Origin: Seongchinamella sediminis
GTDB lineage: Bacteria > Pseudomonadota > Gammaproteobacteria > Pseudomonadales > Halieaceae
Length of the DNA stretch: 64,000 nt
NCBI RefSeq assembly: GCF_003457605.1
Contig: NZ_QRAN01000015.1
Coordinates: 47,634 to 111,633, forward strand
Reading direction: 5' to 3'
The notes under the pieces are model-generated. The model did no database searches, was not told the DNA's origin, and saw only the letters and a program-made list of their open reading frames with translations. The position numbers and the translations under genes were made by a program. Every line of letters starts with the position of its first letter. Positions within the stretch are counted from its first letter, which is position 1. This document shows positions 18,701 to 29,082 of this stretch, one piece after another.

Positions 18701-19495
18701 ATGGCAAAAAGACCCGGCACCCACATCCCCCGCAAACGCTTCGGCCAGAACTTCCTGACCGATCATAGCGTTATCGGCCGTATTGCCGATGCCATTGGGG
18801 CAGAGGAGCAGGACCACCTGGTGGAAATCGGCCCCGGCCAGGGTGCCCTCACCGAGATACTCGCCCCCACCGGCTGCCGGCTGGATGTCATCGAACTGGA
18901 CCGGGACCTGGTGGCGGGGCTGCTGGCGGCGTTCAGCATCTACCCCGGGTTCAAGCTGCACAGCGCGGACGCCCTCAAATTCGATTTCGCCGCCCTGGCG
19001 ACGGATGGCAAGCCCCTGCGCGTGGTCGGCAACCTGCCCTACAACATATCAACCCCGCTCATTTTCAAGCTGCTGGAGAACGCCGCCCTCATCGAGGACA
19101 TGCACTTCATGCTGCAACTGGAAGTAGTGGAGCGGCTGGCGGCAGAGCCCGGCAGCAAAGCCTGGGGCCGGCTGGGCATCATGGCCCAGTACCACTGCGC
19201 GGTGGAACACCTGTTTGACGTTGCGCCGTCGGCCTTCAATCCGCCGCCCAAAGTGCAGTCTGCCATTGTCCGGCTCACCCCCAGGAAGGAGTTGCCCTGG
19301 GCACAGTGCCAGGAGGGACAATTGCGCCGGGTCGTCCAGGCGGCCTTTGCCCAGCGCCGCAAAACCTTGCGCAACAACCTCAAAGGATTTATAGAGGGGG
19401 AGGCGCTGGAGTCGCTGGGTATCGACCCGGGCTGCCGCGCGGAAACCCTGCAACTGAGTCAGTTCATCGAGATCGCCAACGCCATCAATGAATAA
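18701..19495 (+). CDS. rsmA: 16S rRNA (A1518/A1519) dimethyltransferase
   Basis: 264 residues from the ATG at 18701, giving MAKRPGTHIPRKRFGQNFL, the family N-terminus. It dimethylates two adenosines in helix 45 of 16S rRNA (KsgA). Motif I is LVEIGPGQGALTE, motif IV is VVGNLPYNISTPL, and FNPPPKVQSAIVRL is the C-terminal conserved stretch. The last eight bases overlap apaG. It belongs with pdxA in the usual order, from which it is separated here by the glycosyltransferase and ABC genes. Confidence 0.95.
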   Translation: MAKRPGTHIPRKRFGQNFLTDHSVIGRIADAIGAEEQDHLVEIGPGQGALTEILAPTGCRLDVIELDRDLVAGLLAAFSIYPGFKLHSADALKFDFAALATDGKPLRVVGNLPYNISTPLIFKLLENAALIEDMHFMLQLEVVERLAAEPGSKAWGRLGIMAQYHCAVEHLFDVAPSAFNPPPKVQSAIVRLTPRKELPWAQCQEGQLRRVVQAAFAQRRKTLRNNLKGFIEGEALESLGIDPGCRAETLQLSQFIEIANAINE

Positions 19496-19901
19496 GCCCG
19501 AATTCAATCCCGCCCTGGTTGGGGTCAGTGTGGTCACCACTTACCTGCCCAGCCACTCCAACCCCGAGGACCGGCACTACACCTTTGCCTACACCATCAC
19601 CGTGAGCAACGCCGGCGACCTGCCGGTGCAGTTGCTGTCACGGCACTGGCTGATTACTGACGCCAACAATGAAGTCCAGGAGGTCAGGGGCGAGGGCGTG
19701 GTGGGCGAACAGCCCATCATCCAGCCCGATTCCTCTTTCCGCTATACCAGCGGCGCTACCCTGGCAACGCCGGTGGGTTATATGGGGGGCAGCTACTTCA
19801 TGGTGGTCAGGGAGCCGATGGCTGTGGACCCGGCAGAACTGCCGCAGTTCGAGGTACCTATTCCCGCTTTCACCCTGCACACCCCCACGGCCCTGAACTG
19901 A
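19488..19901 (+). CDS. apaG: ApaG domain protein (Co2+/Mg2+ efflux protein ApaG)
   Basis: 137 residues, slightly longer than E. coli ApaG. The immunoglobulin-like ApaG fold is clear: [58 protein letters not shown] and the GSYFMV strand. Its biochemical role is not settled; mutants in enteric bacteria show divalent-cation phenotypes. It lies between rsmA (overlap) and apaH (four-base gap), the standard order. Confidence 0.94.
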   Translation: MNKPEFNPALVGVSVVTTYLPSHSNPEDRHYTFAYTITVSNAGDLPVQLLSRHWLITDANNEVQEVRGEGVVGEQPIIQPDSSFRYTSGATLATPVGYMGGSYFMVVREPMAVDPAELPQFEVPIPAFTLHTPTALN

Positions 19902-19905
19902 TCTC

Positions 19906-20730
19906 ATGGCCACCTACGCTGTCGGCGACATCCAGGGCTGCCTGCAACCCCTGAAGTGCCTGCTCAGGCAGGTCGACTTCGACCCCGCCAGGGATGTACT
20001 TTGGTCCACCGGCGATATTGTAAACCGCGGCCCCAAGTGCCTGAAAACCCTGCGTTTTCTTTACAATATGCGGGACAGCCTGGTGATGGTGCTGGGCAAT
20101 CACGACCTGCATTTGCTGGCGGTAGCCGCCGGCGTGCGCCAGCCCACCAGCAGCGACACCCTGGACAAAATCCTGGCGGCCCCGGACCGCGAGGAACTGC
20201 TGAACTGGTTGTTACACCAGCCCCTGATCCACCACGAGCACGACCACACCCTGGTCCACGCCGGCATTCCACCCCAGTGGTCGGTCAAGAAAGCAATCAA
20301 GCTGGCCGGGGAGGTGGAGGCGGTGCTGCAGAGTGAACAGTGCACCGAGTTTTTCCGCCAGATGTACGGCAACGAGCCCGCGGTCTGGTCCGCTGACCTG
20401 AAGGGCATGGAACGTCTGCGCGTCATCACCAACTACCTCACCCGCATGCGTTACTGCACCAGCGAGGGCTGGCTGGACCTCGTTAGCAAGGGCCCCGAAC
20501 CGCCCTGCAACGGCAAGAAGGTGTCTGCCTGGTTCAGTCACCCCAACCGCAAGACCCGGGACGACAAAATCATCTTCGGCCACTGGGCCTCGCTGGAGGG
20601 GCGCACCGACAGCCCCAACGCCATCGGCCTCGATACCGGCTGCGTCTGGGGGGGCGCCATGTCGCTGTACTGCCTGGAGACACAGCAGTGGAACCGCTGC
20701 CAATGCAGCAACGGTAAATGTCTGAAATAA
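19906..20730 (+). CDS. apaH: Bis(5'-nucleosyl)-tetraphosphatase, symmetrical
   Basis: 274 residues, normal length. It hydrolyses Ap4A to two ADP. Metallophosphatase motifs are [25 protein letters not shown] (GDxxxRGP), LGNHDLHLL and [10 protein letters not shown], providing the di-metal ligands. It is the last gene of the rsmA-apaG-apaH set. The next 280 bases contain no gene, and base composition then falls towards the polysaccharide region. Confidence 0.95.
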   Translation: MATYAVGDIQGCLQPLKCLLRQVDFDPARDVLWSTGDIVNRGPKCLKTLRFLYNMRDSLVMVLGNHDLHLLAVAAGVRQPTSSDTLDKILAAPDREELLNWLLHQPLIHHEHDHTLVHAGIPPQWSVKKAIKLAGEVEAVLQSEQCTEFFRQMYGNEPAVWSADLKGMERLRVITNYLTRMRYCTSEGWLDLVSKGPEPPCNGKKVSAWFSHPNRKTRDDKIIFGHWASLEGRTDSPNAIGLDTGCVWGGAMSLYCLETQQWNRCQCSNGKCLK

Positions 20731-21010
20731 GATCCGCCACTGGCCTGCTTTCCGGGCGCAAACTCGTTCCCCGGACGATTCCCTTTGATCTCGGCCTGCC
20801 AAAGCCGCCTGGGCAGCCCATTGGTAGAGAGAGGGTGCTCAGTACGGACATCCTGGCAGCCTCTAAGTAAGACCGCCGTCGTAAAAGCAAACGCCTCTCT
20901 CGACAGGCGGTTAATAGCCCTTATACTTCAGCTTACCCACCGGGATTTTGAATAGGCCACTGCGCCTTCCAATAATGCTTCTCGGTACCAAGGCACCCTG
21001 AAACCGACCA

Positions 21011-22009
21011 ATGACTGCAACTAGCCGACGCCCGGAAACCGAGATCGACAACAAAGCATTGTGGTTGCTTGCCCTCAAGCAGGCATTAATCGCCCTTGGC
21101 ATTGCCACCACCTTGCTAACCGTCGTTTACAGCCTCTGGTTTTTCGACTTCCACCCGGAATTTGAACGATTCCGTGCCACTGACGCCAAAACGGTAATCA
21201 TCCCTGGCAGGCAATTTCGCCCTGTTTTTCCCGGCAAGGGTGGGGTATCTGGTGACTCGGCTATCATCCAGGAGCTTAAAGGCGATCGGGCGGCAATTGG
21301 CGTTAAAAGACGGTTTGACGCCGAGGATTACCCCTTTATTCAGATAAACCTGGAGGGGCTGACACGGTTCACCAATGCCTACATCTTCTGGCGCCTGGCG
21401 AGTGATCCAGAGGAGCTGTACTCACTGCCCCTGAATAGAACTGGCGATGGCGTTACCCAGGTTGCCATGGTCTATGGCGGAGAGAACTACAAGGGGAAGG
21501 TAGTGGAGCTTGTGGTGGCTTTTTTCGATGGACCGGCGCTCGGATTTTCGAACAACAATGACGTTCCCATCAAACTCGAAAGCCTGGAGCTATTGCCTAT
21601 GTCTGCTGGCGCGGTAACACGACAGATTTTTGAAGACTGGACCAACCCTCCATTGTGGCAGGGTTACTCCAACAATATAGTGAGGGGCATTCACGCAAAC
21701 GGGATGGTATTCCCCAATCTGGTGCTTAATCTGCTTGTTATAACATCGGCGGTGGCACTGGTGTTATTGAGGTTCAGCCCTGCCAGAAAATGGCTGGGGA
21801 ATATTTCGACAGCCAGAACCGTTTTGGTCATCATCGCACTGTGCTGGGCGATGGGCGACTTTCTGCGCTGGCAGTGGCGCATCGAGCAACTTAGAGACAC
21901 CCACCAGCGCTATAGTGGTTTACCGCTGGAAGAACGTATAAGAAATAACCCTATACGCTGCGCTCGGTTTCCGGATGACTGTAGGGCGGATTTGCTTCCC
22001 TACTTTTGA
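21011..22009 (+). CDS. Hypothetical membrane protein
   Basis: 332 residues, not recognised. One membrane segment lies near 25-48 (ALKQALIALGIATTLLTVVYSLWFF), two more at about 232-251 and 262-281, with a 180-residue middle that should be outside the membrane and looks beta-rich. No catalytic motif is evident. It is alone on the plus strand next to the end of the minus-strand O-antigen operon, so a link with surface polysaccharide is possible but unproven. Confidence 0.6.
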   Translation: MTATSRRPETEIDNKALWLLALKQALIALGIATTLLTVVYSLWFFDFHPEFERFRATDAKTVIIPGRQFRPVFPGKGGVSGDSAIIQELKGDRAAIGVKRRFDAEDYPFIQINLEGLTRFTNAYIFWRLASDPEELYSLPLNRTGDGVTQVAMVYGGENYKGKVVELVVAFFDGPALGFSNNNDVPIKLESLELLPMSAGAVTRQIFEDWTNPPLWQGYSNNIVRGIHANGMVFPNLVLNLLVITSAVALVLLRFSPARKWLGNISTARTVLVIIALCWAMGDFLRWQWRIEQLRDTHQRYSGLPLEERIRNNPIRCARFPDDCRADLLPYF

Positions 22010-22231
22010 GTCCGGCTATAAATCGGGGGATTACCACATTTATTTTTCGCACAAAGTGACTTGTGCGCTCAAAATACCGTTGCCTCTTCCTGGCTGCAAT
22101 AAGCAATCCTGTTAACCGGAGAAGTAACACACCCGTCGTTGTGCAGGTGGCCAAGGATTCTGTTTAGCACCGCCAACTGCTAACCACAACATTCAAACCA
22201 CAAAAGGTACATCAGGGAAGAACATCGTGAA

Positions 22232-23977
22232 CTAGTTATCTATCGAATTTTTAGGAACTATTGGTAACTCTCCATGACTGCCGAACAGCTTCGGCTCATA
22301 GAGTGCCAAACATACCAGAGCCGGAAACCACAACATAAAACGGCTATATCGGGTATCGTTTTGAGGAAGAGATGTACTATAGAAATCTGCAACAAACACT
22401 TGCACAGTGAGCAACAGAAGGATCAACGACCAGACCACAGTCAGAACAAAACCCTCGACGGAAAAAAATTGTACACCCCTGCTTATAGATAATATTGTTA
22501 CCAGCACTAACACCGAGAAGAAGATCGAGTAGCTCGCATTATCTAGGAATGCTGTTTTGGCATTAGCAAATACATCGAGCGGTGAGTTGATATCCAGGAT
22601 CATATATCTACCTATCGCGCCTACTACTACGTTTTCTCCGATCTGGAAACTTATGCCCAACATCGGGACCTCGTAGTAGGCGGCGCCCGGCAAGAGAATT
22701 GCCATCCAACTCGGGTGGTTCGAATTAGATAGTTGCCCTACCCTAATGGTTTTAGGCTTATATCCCTCTATTGCTACAGCAAAACTGCAACTCACGCTTT
22801 CTATGTGCACATCGTCAGGAGACAGTTTCAACGTTCGGAAGTCTCTGCCTGGGTATCTGGCTTGAACCCACCTAGAAGTCTTTAGGTTTGAACTGTCAAC
22901 TGGGTGAATATCAATTAGAAATTTTTCATTGAACGCGGCTTTTGTACAGCCCCTCTTGGTAAAATTTAGTGACTCTTCGTTGAAGCGGACAGAGAACACC
23001 GAGTCAACTTTAGGTGATCCTGAATCAATGGAGAATACTAGTGCTACTATGCCAACTAAAGCAGCAAAGAAAACTTTTATGAACGGTATGTTTTTGCGGA
23101 AATAGGCAATTCCAGCAACCGCAAATATCGTGGCAGAAAAAATCACCCCAATGTTCTTGACTAACATCAGAGCAAGCAGGCTAACCAAGGTCAGAACAAG
23201 CACCTTCCAGCTACCTGATTTCAGATAAAGTGACGAGAGAGCCACCGATGCAACTATCGCTGCCGCCAGCCAGAGATCTGCGTACCCGAATAAGAGCCAG
23301 TGGTTTATAGCCAGTGGAGTCGACAACAACATAAGGATCGTTATCCCTTGAAGCTTGTAGTCCACTCTGTGAAACCTGGCATAACCAAGGCAGATTACTG
23401 CCAGTGATACATACGGAATCACTCCGAGCCAATTTGATGCAGCACCATCGCCAGTGTATGCAGTCCACAACCCCGAGAGCGCCATGAGGGCCGAAATTGT
23501 TAACGGGTGCCGCTGTTCATAGAAATATGCATTACTGTGTGTATCTTCCAGTTGAGCCGCAATGTTGAAGGCATGAACGAGCCAACTATCTAGCGAATCC
23601 CAGCCTTGCGCGGGAAGTCCGCTCCATTCATATAAAAATAGAAACAGCAACGAGGCAAATAGAATCGAGACCAATACAAAGTTTGGCGAAAGATATGGTC
23701 TTGTACTTCTTCCCCATACAAAAAATGCACCCAGTGCCAGAAGAGCGATGACACAAAGCGATGTATTTATATAGTAAATGACTATTTTCAAAGTTTCTGA
23801 AGAAATCAGTGCTGCCGTTGCTATGACATAACCAAGTAGGATATGGAAGATAACAAGCAATGCCCCGAATGCCACAGTAGTAACACCATGTATCTTCCTG
23901 GCTTCTGGAGAGATCACCAACAGATACGAGAGAATCCAAGGTAGCGCGAGATTGGAAATTAGAGCCACATAGATCAA
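22232..23977 (-). CDS. Multi-pass membrane protein, GT-C-like
   Basis: 581 residues with roughly twelve hydrophobic segments. After the third or fourth segment comes the loop GWDSLDSWLVHA followed by YEQRHPLT, which resembles the acidic first loop of GT-C glycosyltransferases (ArnT/PMT-like). A long soluble insert lies at about 325-440, before the last membrane segments. It is the last gene of the minus-strand polysaccharide operon and clearly AT-richer than the flanking chromosome. A role as a membrane glycosyltransferase is inferred; transport or polymerisation are alternatives. Confidence 0.55.
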   Translation of the reverse strand: MIYVALISNLALPWILSYLLVISPEARKIHGVTTVAFGALLVIFHILLGYVIATAALISSETLKIVIYYINTSLCVIALLALGAFFVWGRSTRPYLSPNFVLVSILFASLLFLFLYEWSGLPAQGWDSLDSWLVHAFNIAAQLEDTHSNAYFYEQRHPLTISALMALSGLWTAYTGDGAASNWLGVIPYVSLAVICLGYARFHRVDYKLQGITILMLLSTPLAINHWLLFGYADLWLAAAIVASVALSSLYLKSGSWKVLVLTLVSLLALMLVKNIGVIFSATIFAVAGIAYFRKNIPFIKVFFAALVGIVALVFSIDSGSPKVDSVFSVRFNEESLNFTKRGCTKAAFNEKFLIDIHPVDSSNLKTSRWVQARYPGRDFRTLKLSPDDVHIESVSCSFAVAIEGYKPKTIRVGQLSNSNHPSWMAILLPGAAYYEVPMLGISFQIGENVVVGAIGRYMILDINSPLDVFANAKTAFLDNASYSIFFSVLVLVTILSISRGVQFFSVEGFVLTVVWSLILLLLTVQVFVADFYSTSLPQNDTRYSRFMLWFPALVCLALYEPKLFGSHGELPIVPKNSIDN

Positions 23978-24038
23978 CTTAGAAACCTCCCAAACTCACC
24001 ACTTTCCCCCAACCAAATATGGAGATATCAACTACTTA

Positions 24039-25139
24039 TTACTCCAACACATTTTCGAACAGCCGAAAATATTCACTTCCTATCAGCTCCCATCGATAAC
24101 GCCGAATGGCAATTTCCCGCATTGAAGCCCCTATATCCTTACTGAGCTCGCAATTCATTGCCTCAACTGCGACCTTCAATTCGCTGGCTGTCATAAAATA
24201 TCTAGCTTTATTCTCGGTTGTAATACGGTTAAAACTACACCCATGTGCAAATACTGGAACTCCGAAATGCATCATTTCCACGAGCGAAGGATTTGTTCCC
24301 CCTGCAGAATGCCCGTGAATATAGGCGCTAGCTCTATCTCGAAGCCAACGGAGATGCTGGGGACTATAAACTGGATCTAGTAGATGCAGATTAGGCGCGG
24401 CCGAATATTGCCTGCGCAGAGCGCGCCCATAATCACTCTTATCCCAATTTCCGACGAAAACGAGCGGCTTGTTTGGCGTTCTGGCGAATGCGTCCAGAAT
24501 CATAGCGATGTTGTTCTCAGGTTCTATCCGACAAAGCGCCAGCGCATAGCTTTCAGGCAGCTTCAATCCGGGTATCGCTGCCGGTGACGCAATTAAAGCG
24601 TGATCCCCACCATATGGGATGACTGTGCACTCTCGTCCATAGGATTGCCGCACATAGTCGGCAATCGCTGTGTTATCGGCCACCACCGTGTGAGACCACC
24701 GGACCGCTGCGCGCTCTGACAGTCGCAGTATTACGCGGACAGTTCTTGGCCATTTACCGCGCTTCCATTCTATCCCGTCAATGTTCGTCACGATCCGACA
24801 TCTCGAAATTGCTCGAACCAGAGGAAGAGCTAGTGCACCAGAGACTCCAAGCAAAAGGATCACATCAGTACGACGCAGCACCGCATCGAGCAAAGACAGG
24901 ATGTCGTAGGGAACGGACTGGGGCCCATTTGCGTCGAGACTGACATATCTTAGGTTGGCATGCCTGAACTTTGTGTATCGCTTACTAAGCACCTTGGAAG
25001 AACAATAGACACTCAGCGCTGCTTTTAGGTCATGGCTGGCGTGAAAGTGCACTAGGTTTTCAGCAAGCGTCTCAAATCCACCGTAACTTCCTGGCACGCC
25101 GACAGTACCAAGGATGCTCCATTTCGGCATGGAGGTCAT
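24039..25139 (-). CDS. Glycosyltransferase, DUF1972/GT4 type
   Basis: 366 residues. The N-terminus KWSILGTVGVPGSYGGFETLAENL is characteristic of the DUF1972 family of GT-B glycosyltransferases (often annotated as rhamnosyltransferases). The C-terminal Rossmann half has HGHSAGGTNPSLVEMMHFGVPVFAHG, the nucleotide-sugar-binding E-x7-E-like region of GT4. The start ATG at 25139 overlaps the upstream sulfotransferase stop (ATGA). It probably adds one sugar of the O-unit; donor unknown. Confidence 0.85.
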   Translation of the reverse strand: MTSMPKWSILGTVGVPGSYGGFETLAENLVHFHASHDLKAALSVYCSSKVLSKRYTKFRHANLRYVSLDANGPQSVPYDILSLLDAVLRRTDVILLLGVSGALALPLVRAISRCRIVTNIDGIEWKRGKWPRTVRVILRLSERAAVRWSHTVVADNTAIADYVRQSYGRECTVIPYGGDHALIASPAAIPGLKLPESYALALCRIEPENNIAMILDAFARTPNKPLVFVGNWDKSDYGRALRRQYSAAPNLHLLDPVYSPQHLRWLRDRASAYIHGHSAGGTNPSLVEMMHFGVPVFAHGCSFNRITTENKARYFMTASELKVAVEAMNCELSKDIGASMREIAIRRYRWELIGSEYFRLFENVLE

Positions 25140-26140
25140 TCGTCCCCGAGCTCTGCAAGTGCGCCGATCGTAGCGCGAAACGGGGTCTGCAATGCTGGGG
25201 GGAGGTCAAATTCTGCCTTGCGCTCAGGCTTTATCAGGACCTTCTCCGCATATTCGAGGAATACTGCATCATTAGTAAGCCCGGCAAACTCGGCAATCTG
25301 TTTGCACACTGTGGCCGGGCGGTCACACAAAGACTCGTAATGGACATGCATTACATCGTCAGGGTAGCTTTCGAGAAGGCGCATGCCCTCGCGCATTGTT
25401 ACAATCCACTCAGTCGCAGCCATCAACTTTTGATCCTTGAGGTCGCGCAACATTCCGACATGCGGAGAGAGATCAGCATGCTCCGGAATGATCTGATTCA
25501 CAAGCAAGTTCCATTTACGTCGGTTAACGCCCCACCAGTCATGGTTCTGGTCATCAACCTGCGTTCCCAACCTTGTAGACCAGTCATCGATCGAGCAGCA
25601 GGTGTCCCATCCATTGCGGGAGAGAAAAATGAATTTAGCGTCGGGAAAAATCTTGCGGACGAACGGCACGCGAAAAATTAGCTCCGGATATTTATCCACA
25701 ATCCGCCTGGTCATGGAAAATCGCAGATAGGAACCATAAATGCGATGAGCTGCGCTCTTTAGCTCTGGAGAAACATCGACCGCGCCTAGGCGATAGCGCG
25801 CCGCATCCCGATGGTAACTACCGATGAGGTCCTCGTCATCTCGTAATGCGGCCCATATCGCCTTAGGCTCGTTTAAAAAACCGACGTCTTTATTCATCGA
25901 CAATACTATACCTAGAATCGTCGTCCCAGAGCGTCCGGTACCAAGTATGAAAACTGGCGAACTGGGCGTACGCAGAATCGGCATGCGCTTTTGTAGCTCG
26001 AACAGAAAAAAGATAAGCGGATTTAGCCATTGCCCACGAGTAGTGAGGGGCCTACCCTCGAAGAATAAATAGGCAAGTAGGCGACTCCAAAGCCGTGAGG
26101 GACGTGCCCTGATGTATGATCTGTCAACTTGGGCGACCAC
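25136..26140 (-). CDS. Sulfotransferase family protein
   Basis: 334 residues. VFILGTGRSGTTILGIVL is a textbook 5'-phosphosulfate loop (GTGRSGTT), and AKFIFLSRNGWDTCCSIDDW corresponds to the 3'-phosphate-binding strand with conserved Arg and Ser. It should transfer sulfate from PAPS to a sugar hydroxyl in the polysaccharide made by the surrounding operon. An N-terminal extension of about 55 residues precedes the loop. It lies 13 bases after the frameshifted sulfotransferase gene. Confidence 0.85.
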   Translation of the reverse strand: MVAQVDRSYIRARPSRLWSRLLAYLFFEGRPLTTRGQWLNPLIFFLFELQKRMPILRTPSSPVFILGTGRSGTTILGIVLSMNKDVGFLNEPKAIWAALRDDEDLIGSYHRDAARYRLGAVDVSPELKSAAHRIYGSYLRFSMTRRIVDKYPELIFRVPFVRKIFPDAKFIFLSRNGWDTCCSIDDWSTRLGTQVDDQNHDWWGVNRRKWNLLVNQIIPEHADLSPHVGMLRDLKDQKLMAATEWIVTMREGMRLLESYPDDVMHVHYESLCDRPATVCKQIAEFAGLTNDAVFLEYAEKVLIKPERKAEFDLPPALQTPFRATIGALAELGDE

Positions 26141-26153
26141 GGGTTTGCCTTAT

Positions 26154-27177
26154 CTAGTCGTAAAAACGACGCTTGAGCGAATGTGCAAGTTTTGGAAAAC
26201 GTCTTACGTTCAGTGGAAGTGCGAGCACAACCTTCACAGGTAATATCATCAATGGAAGAATTAGCGAGGGCGAAAAGCGGCCATCATTCAAATAGTCGAC
26301 ATAATTAAGATTCGCCATTTGGTCCTTACATATCCATTCGCAGAGCAAGCGCTCGCTTCGCCGTATCCTACGAATTCTCCATACCTCGGCGCGCCCCGTA
26401 TCGATACCCTTTTTGTTCGGAGAATCGTCCCCCGACGACGAGCCCATCTGAGGCACTTTCAGCATATTACTTTCGAATTCAATGCCGATAAATCTGCAGA
26501 TTTTTTTTATCTCCCGTTCTGGCTTCGCAAGCAGGTCCTCAAAGCGAAGTGACATAAAACGCCTATCGTCAATAGCATCAGCGTATTCGACGCAACTTTT
26601 CCATAAGCGGCTGACAAGCCAAGGATGATAATTGCACCAGGCCCTTATCGCTTCACCTACCGGGATACTGCTACCGCCAAGAAACCGTCGCTTCCACTTC
26701 GAACGCTGTGAAAGCAACACGTCTCGCGGATCACGTGTCATATTTATGATTCTCGCATCGGGATACGCTCGAAGTATTTCCCTGGTGGCGAACAAATATC
26801 GCGGCGTCTGCTCGCAAGCTATCAGCCGATTTTTTTCGTAGTATTTCCTGTGACAAGAAGGCACGGTAAAGTTTCGCTGGTTTGAGGCTGGCCGCGCTCT
26901 CAATGATCTTTTGAGCATCTCGCTCATAACAGCCTTGTGAATACTCTGCAAAAAGGCCATGCCTCGAGCGCGTGAGAAGTTGCTCCAATATGTACAATGC
27001 TTGGGAATGGGGCCAATTTCGGTTGTTTGAAAACTCCTCAAGGCCTACTAATTCCTCGAAAAAGTGGAGCTCGCCGAACGTGTATACTTTGCTATTTAGT
27101 CCCAGTATTCGGCCCAACATAGTCGTACCACTACGACTATTACCCACAATGAAGACAATGGGATCAGTGTTCGGCAC
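26154..27177 (-). pseudogene. Sulfotransferase gene split by a frameshift in an A7 run
   Basis: The first frame from the ATG at 27177 encodes VFIVGNSRSGTTMLGRILG, the PAPS loop, down to EILRKK. The second frame then carries IACEQTPRYLFATREILRAYPDARIINMTRDPRDVLLSQ, the expected continuation, and runs to a stop at 26154. The switch falls at seven consecutive A on the coding strand (T run at 26830-26836); removing one A restores a single frame of about 340 codons. Upstream it overlaps the GT4 gene by 14 bases. It may be a real loss, phase variation, transcriptional slippage or a sequencing error. Confidence 0.78.
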
Positions 27178-28402
27178 GAATCCTACCGCAGACGTCAGCG
27201 TATATTTCCTCCAATTTGGAAAGATGCAAGTTCTTAGAGAAATCGTTCCTTACACGCCCATATCCCGCGGCACCCATCTCAAGCGAGCGTTCGGGAGTGA
27301 GCTCATACATCCTGGCAGCAAGCTCATCAACGTCACCCACTTTGTAAGTGAAGCCGTCTATACCATCTCTGACTACTTCGGGAAACGCCCCTCGATCCGT
27401 GCAAATAACCGGGCGACCATGCGCCATCGCCTCAAGATTGTTCAAACCGAAAGTTTCATTTAACTCGGAAGGATTGATCAAAGCTCTACAATTGAGGTAC
27501 AGGTGCCCAAGCGCATCCCCACTCTGCCGCCCCAACCATGTCACACTGTCTGAGACTCCAGCCTTATCTGCGATCATTCTCATCTCACCTTCAGCATCTC
27601 CTTCGCCTGCAATCAGCAAATTGATAGCTGAAGTACCCTGGCTGGAACGATAAAGCCGGTACGCTTGAATTAGAGTCCCAATGCCCTTACCGCTTGCTAT
27701 ACGCCCCACGTAAAGAAAGTAATCCCCGGCGCTGTTTGAGGGCCCCTCAACCTCGTGCGTGAAATTATAGAGCCGAATCACCTTCGCCCGATCAACACCC
27801 ATGGAAAGAAGCTGGTGTGTCTGGAAATCGCTTACCGTCAGAAACCGGTCAATATGCCTTCTTGCGCCGTAATACTCAGAAAGAAACTGTTCGGTCGTGG
27901 ACAAAGCCGAGCGCAGAAGACTCCCGCGATTACACTTGTGCTTAACAGCATTCCAATAATGACCATTTTTGCAGTCAGTACAAATAATCTGATCACGGAG
28001 CATGGTTTGCGCCGGGCAGACCAGCTTGTACTCATGAAGAGTCTGAACGATCGGAATGCCGGATTCTATGACGGGGCTTAAGATAGACGTTGTTAGCTGT
28101 CCGTAGTAAATATGCAGATGCACAATGTCGGGTTGGTACGTTGAAATGACTAGACGCACCACATCCCTTGCCTCAGTGTTGTAGAGGAAGCGAGCAATGT
28201 CCGGGGCAGTCGGGCGTGCGGAAGTGGACAAAGGTCTAAGCGCTACCTCAACCCTCATATCTGTATCTGTGTCGCGTGGATCTACTGGGGCTAGCGTGCG
28301 TACATCATGGCCTCTTTCTGAGAGGCCACGCGATACGTCCAGAAAATAACGGTCACTCCCGCCGCGAGGATAATGATAATTGTTAATGTGCAATATCTTC
28401 AT
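27164..28402 (-). CDS. Glycosyltransferase family 4
   Basis: 412 residues with a GT-B fold. The N-terminal MKILHINNYHYPRGGSDRYFL has the GG-x-acceptor loop, and the C-terminal half has YVGRIASGKG and NPSELNETFGLNNLEAMAHGRPVI, the E-x7-E nucleotide-sugar site. A cysteine-rich insert (CPAQTML, CTDCKNGHYW, KCNRGS) at about 135-170 could bind a metal and is shared by one GT4 subgroup. Start and stop overlap the neighbouring genes, so it is within the O-antigen operon. Confidence 0.88.
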   Translation of the reverse strand: MKILHINNYHYPRGGSDRYFLDVSRGLSERGHDVRTLAPVDPRDTDTDMRVEVALRPLSTSARPTAPDIARFLYNTEARDVVRLVISTYQPDIVHLHIYYGQLTTSILSPVIESGIPIVQTLHEYKLVCPAQTMLRDQIICTDCKNGHYWNAVKHKCNRGSLLRSALSTTEQFLSEYYGARRHIDRFLTVSDFQTHQLLSMGVDRAKVIRLYNFTHEVEGPSNSAGDYFLYVGRIASGKGIGTLIQAYRLYRSSQGTSAINLLIAGEGDAEGEMRMIADKAGVSDSVTWLGRQSGDALGHLYLNCRALINPSELNETFGLNNLEAMAHGRPVICTDRGAFPEVVRDGIDGFTYKVGDVDELAARMYELTPERSLEMGAAGYGRVRNDFSKNLHLSKLEEIYADVCGRIRAEH

Positions 28403-29067
28403 CGCCAGAAAATCAGTCTTGGCATGTGACGAATAGAAATTGAATTTAGAGGAGCGGTTGCGAGATCATTCTTACATGCGAACTTAAATCTCTCGACAGC
28501 GCAAAATCTACCTGAAGCTAAGAGCTCTTCAAACACCGACATTATCAAGCCACGCAGAAGCCCGATATGACTCTGGGTCTTGAAACAGCTAAGTGCAGCC
28601 CTTTTCTCTGAAAATTTGCCTTTGACGACGAAATCCGCGCCTCTCGCGGTGAACGTCCACCATGTGCTGCGATACCAAACTAACCTCTCCGCTCCTACTA
28701 ATTCAACCGCGACTTGTGCAATTGCTTTATGGTCTGGAGTTAGGTCGTTTGGTGCGGGAGCAAACACGAAGTCATGGTTTGCGACTTCCTTACTCATATG
28801 ATCTCTCAGCTGCGGAGTATTCCCATTAACACGCCCGTCTGAAAATCCCCAATACTCAATCTCCGAAATACCGATCCGAGCCAGTGCGGTTCTTGTCTCC
28901 TCCTGCCGTTTTGCAGTCAGTGTTTGGTCGTCGTCATGAATAGTTACAACGACAATACGAATATGAGCATTGCCCACAAGCCGTTGCATAAGAAACCAGC
29001 AGCCAATTAATTCGTCGTCGTTGTGCGGAGCTATTACTAATATTTTTGATCCAAAAAGAAAGTCCAT
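28399..29067 (-). CDS. PIG-L/LmbE family deacetylase
   Basis: 222 residues. ILVIAPHNDDELIGC matches the PIG-L metal motif (AHPDDE, here PHNDDE), and FAPAPNDLTPDHKAIAQ gives the third ligand (PDH). The family deacetylates N-acetylglucosamine-type sugars, here probably a sugar of the O-unit or of its lipid-linked intermediate. A free amine made this way could be a site for further modification such as N-sulfation. Its stop overlaps the GT4 start and it lies 15 bases after wzy. Confidence 0.82.
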   Translation of the reverse strand: MDFLFGSKILVIAPHNDDELIGCWFLMQRLVGNAHIRIVVVTIHDDDQTLTAKRQEETRTALARIGISEIEYWGFSDGRVNGNTPQLRDHMSKEVANHDFVFAPAPNDLTPDHKAIAQVAVELVGAERLVWYRSTWWTFTARGADFVVKGKFSEKRAALSCFKTQSHIGLLRGLIMSVFEELLASGRFCAVERFKFACKNDLATAPLNSISIRHMPRLIFWR

Positions 29068-29082
29068 AGCTTCTACCAGCCA

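Noticed and set aside
20118..20127. Another ops-like match, GGCGGTAGCC
   Set aside because: It is inside the apaH coding sequence with no long operon downstream.
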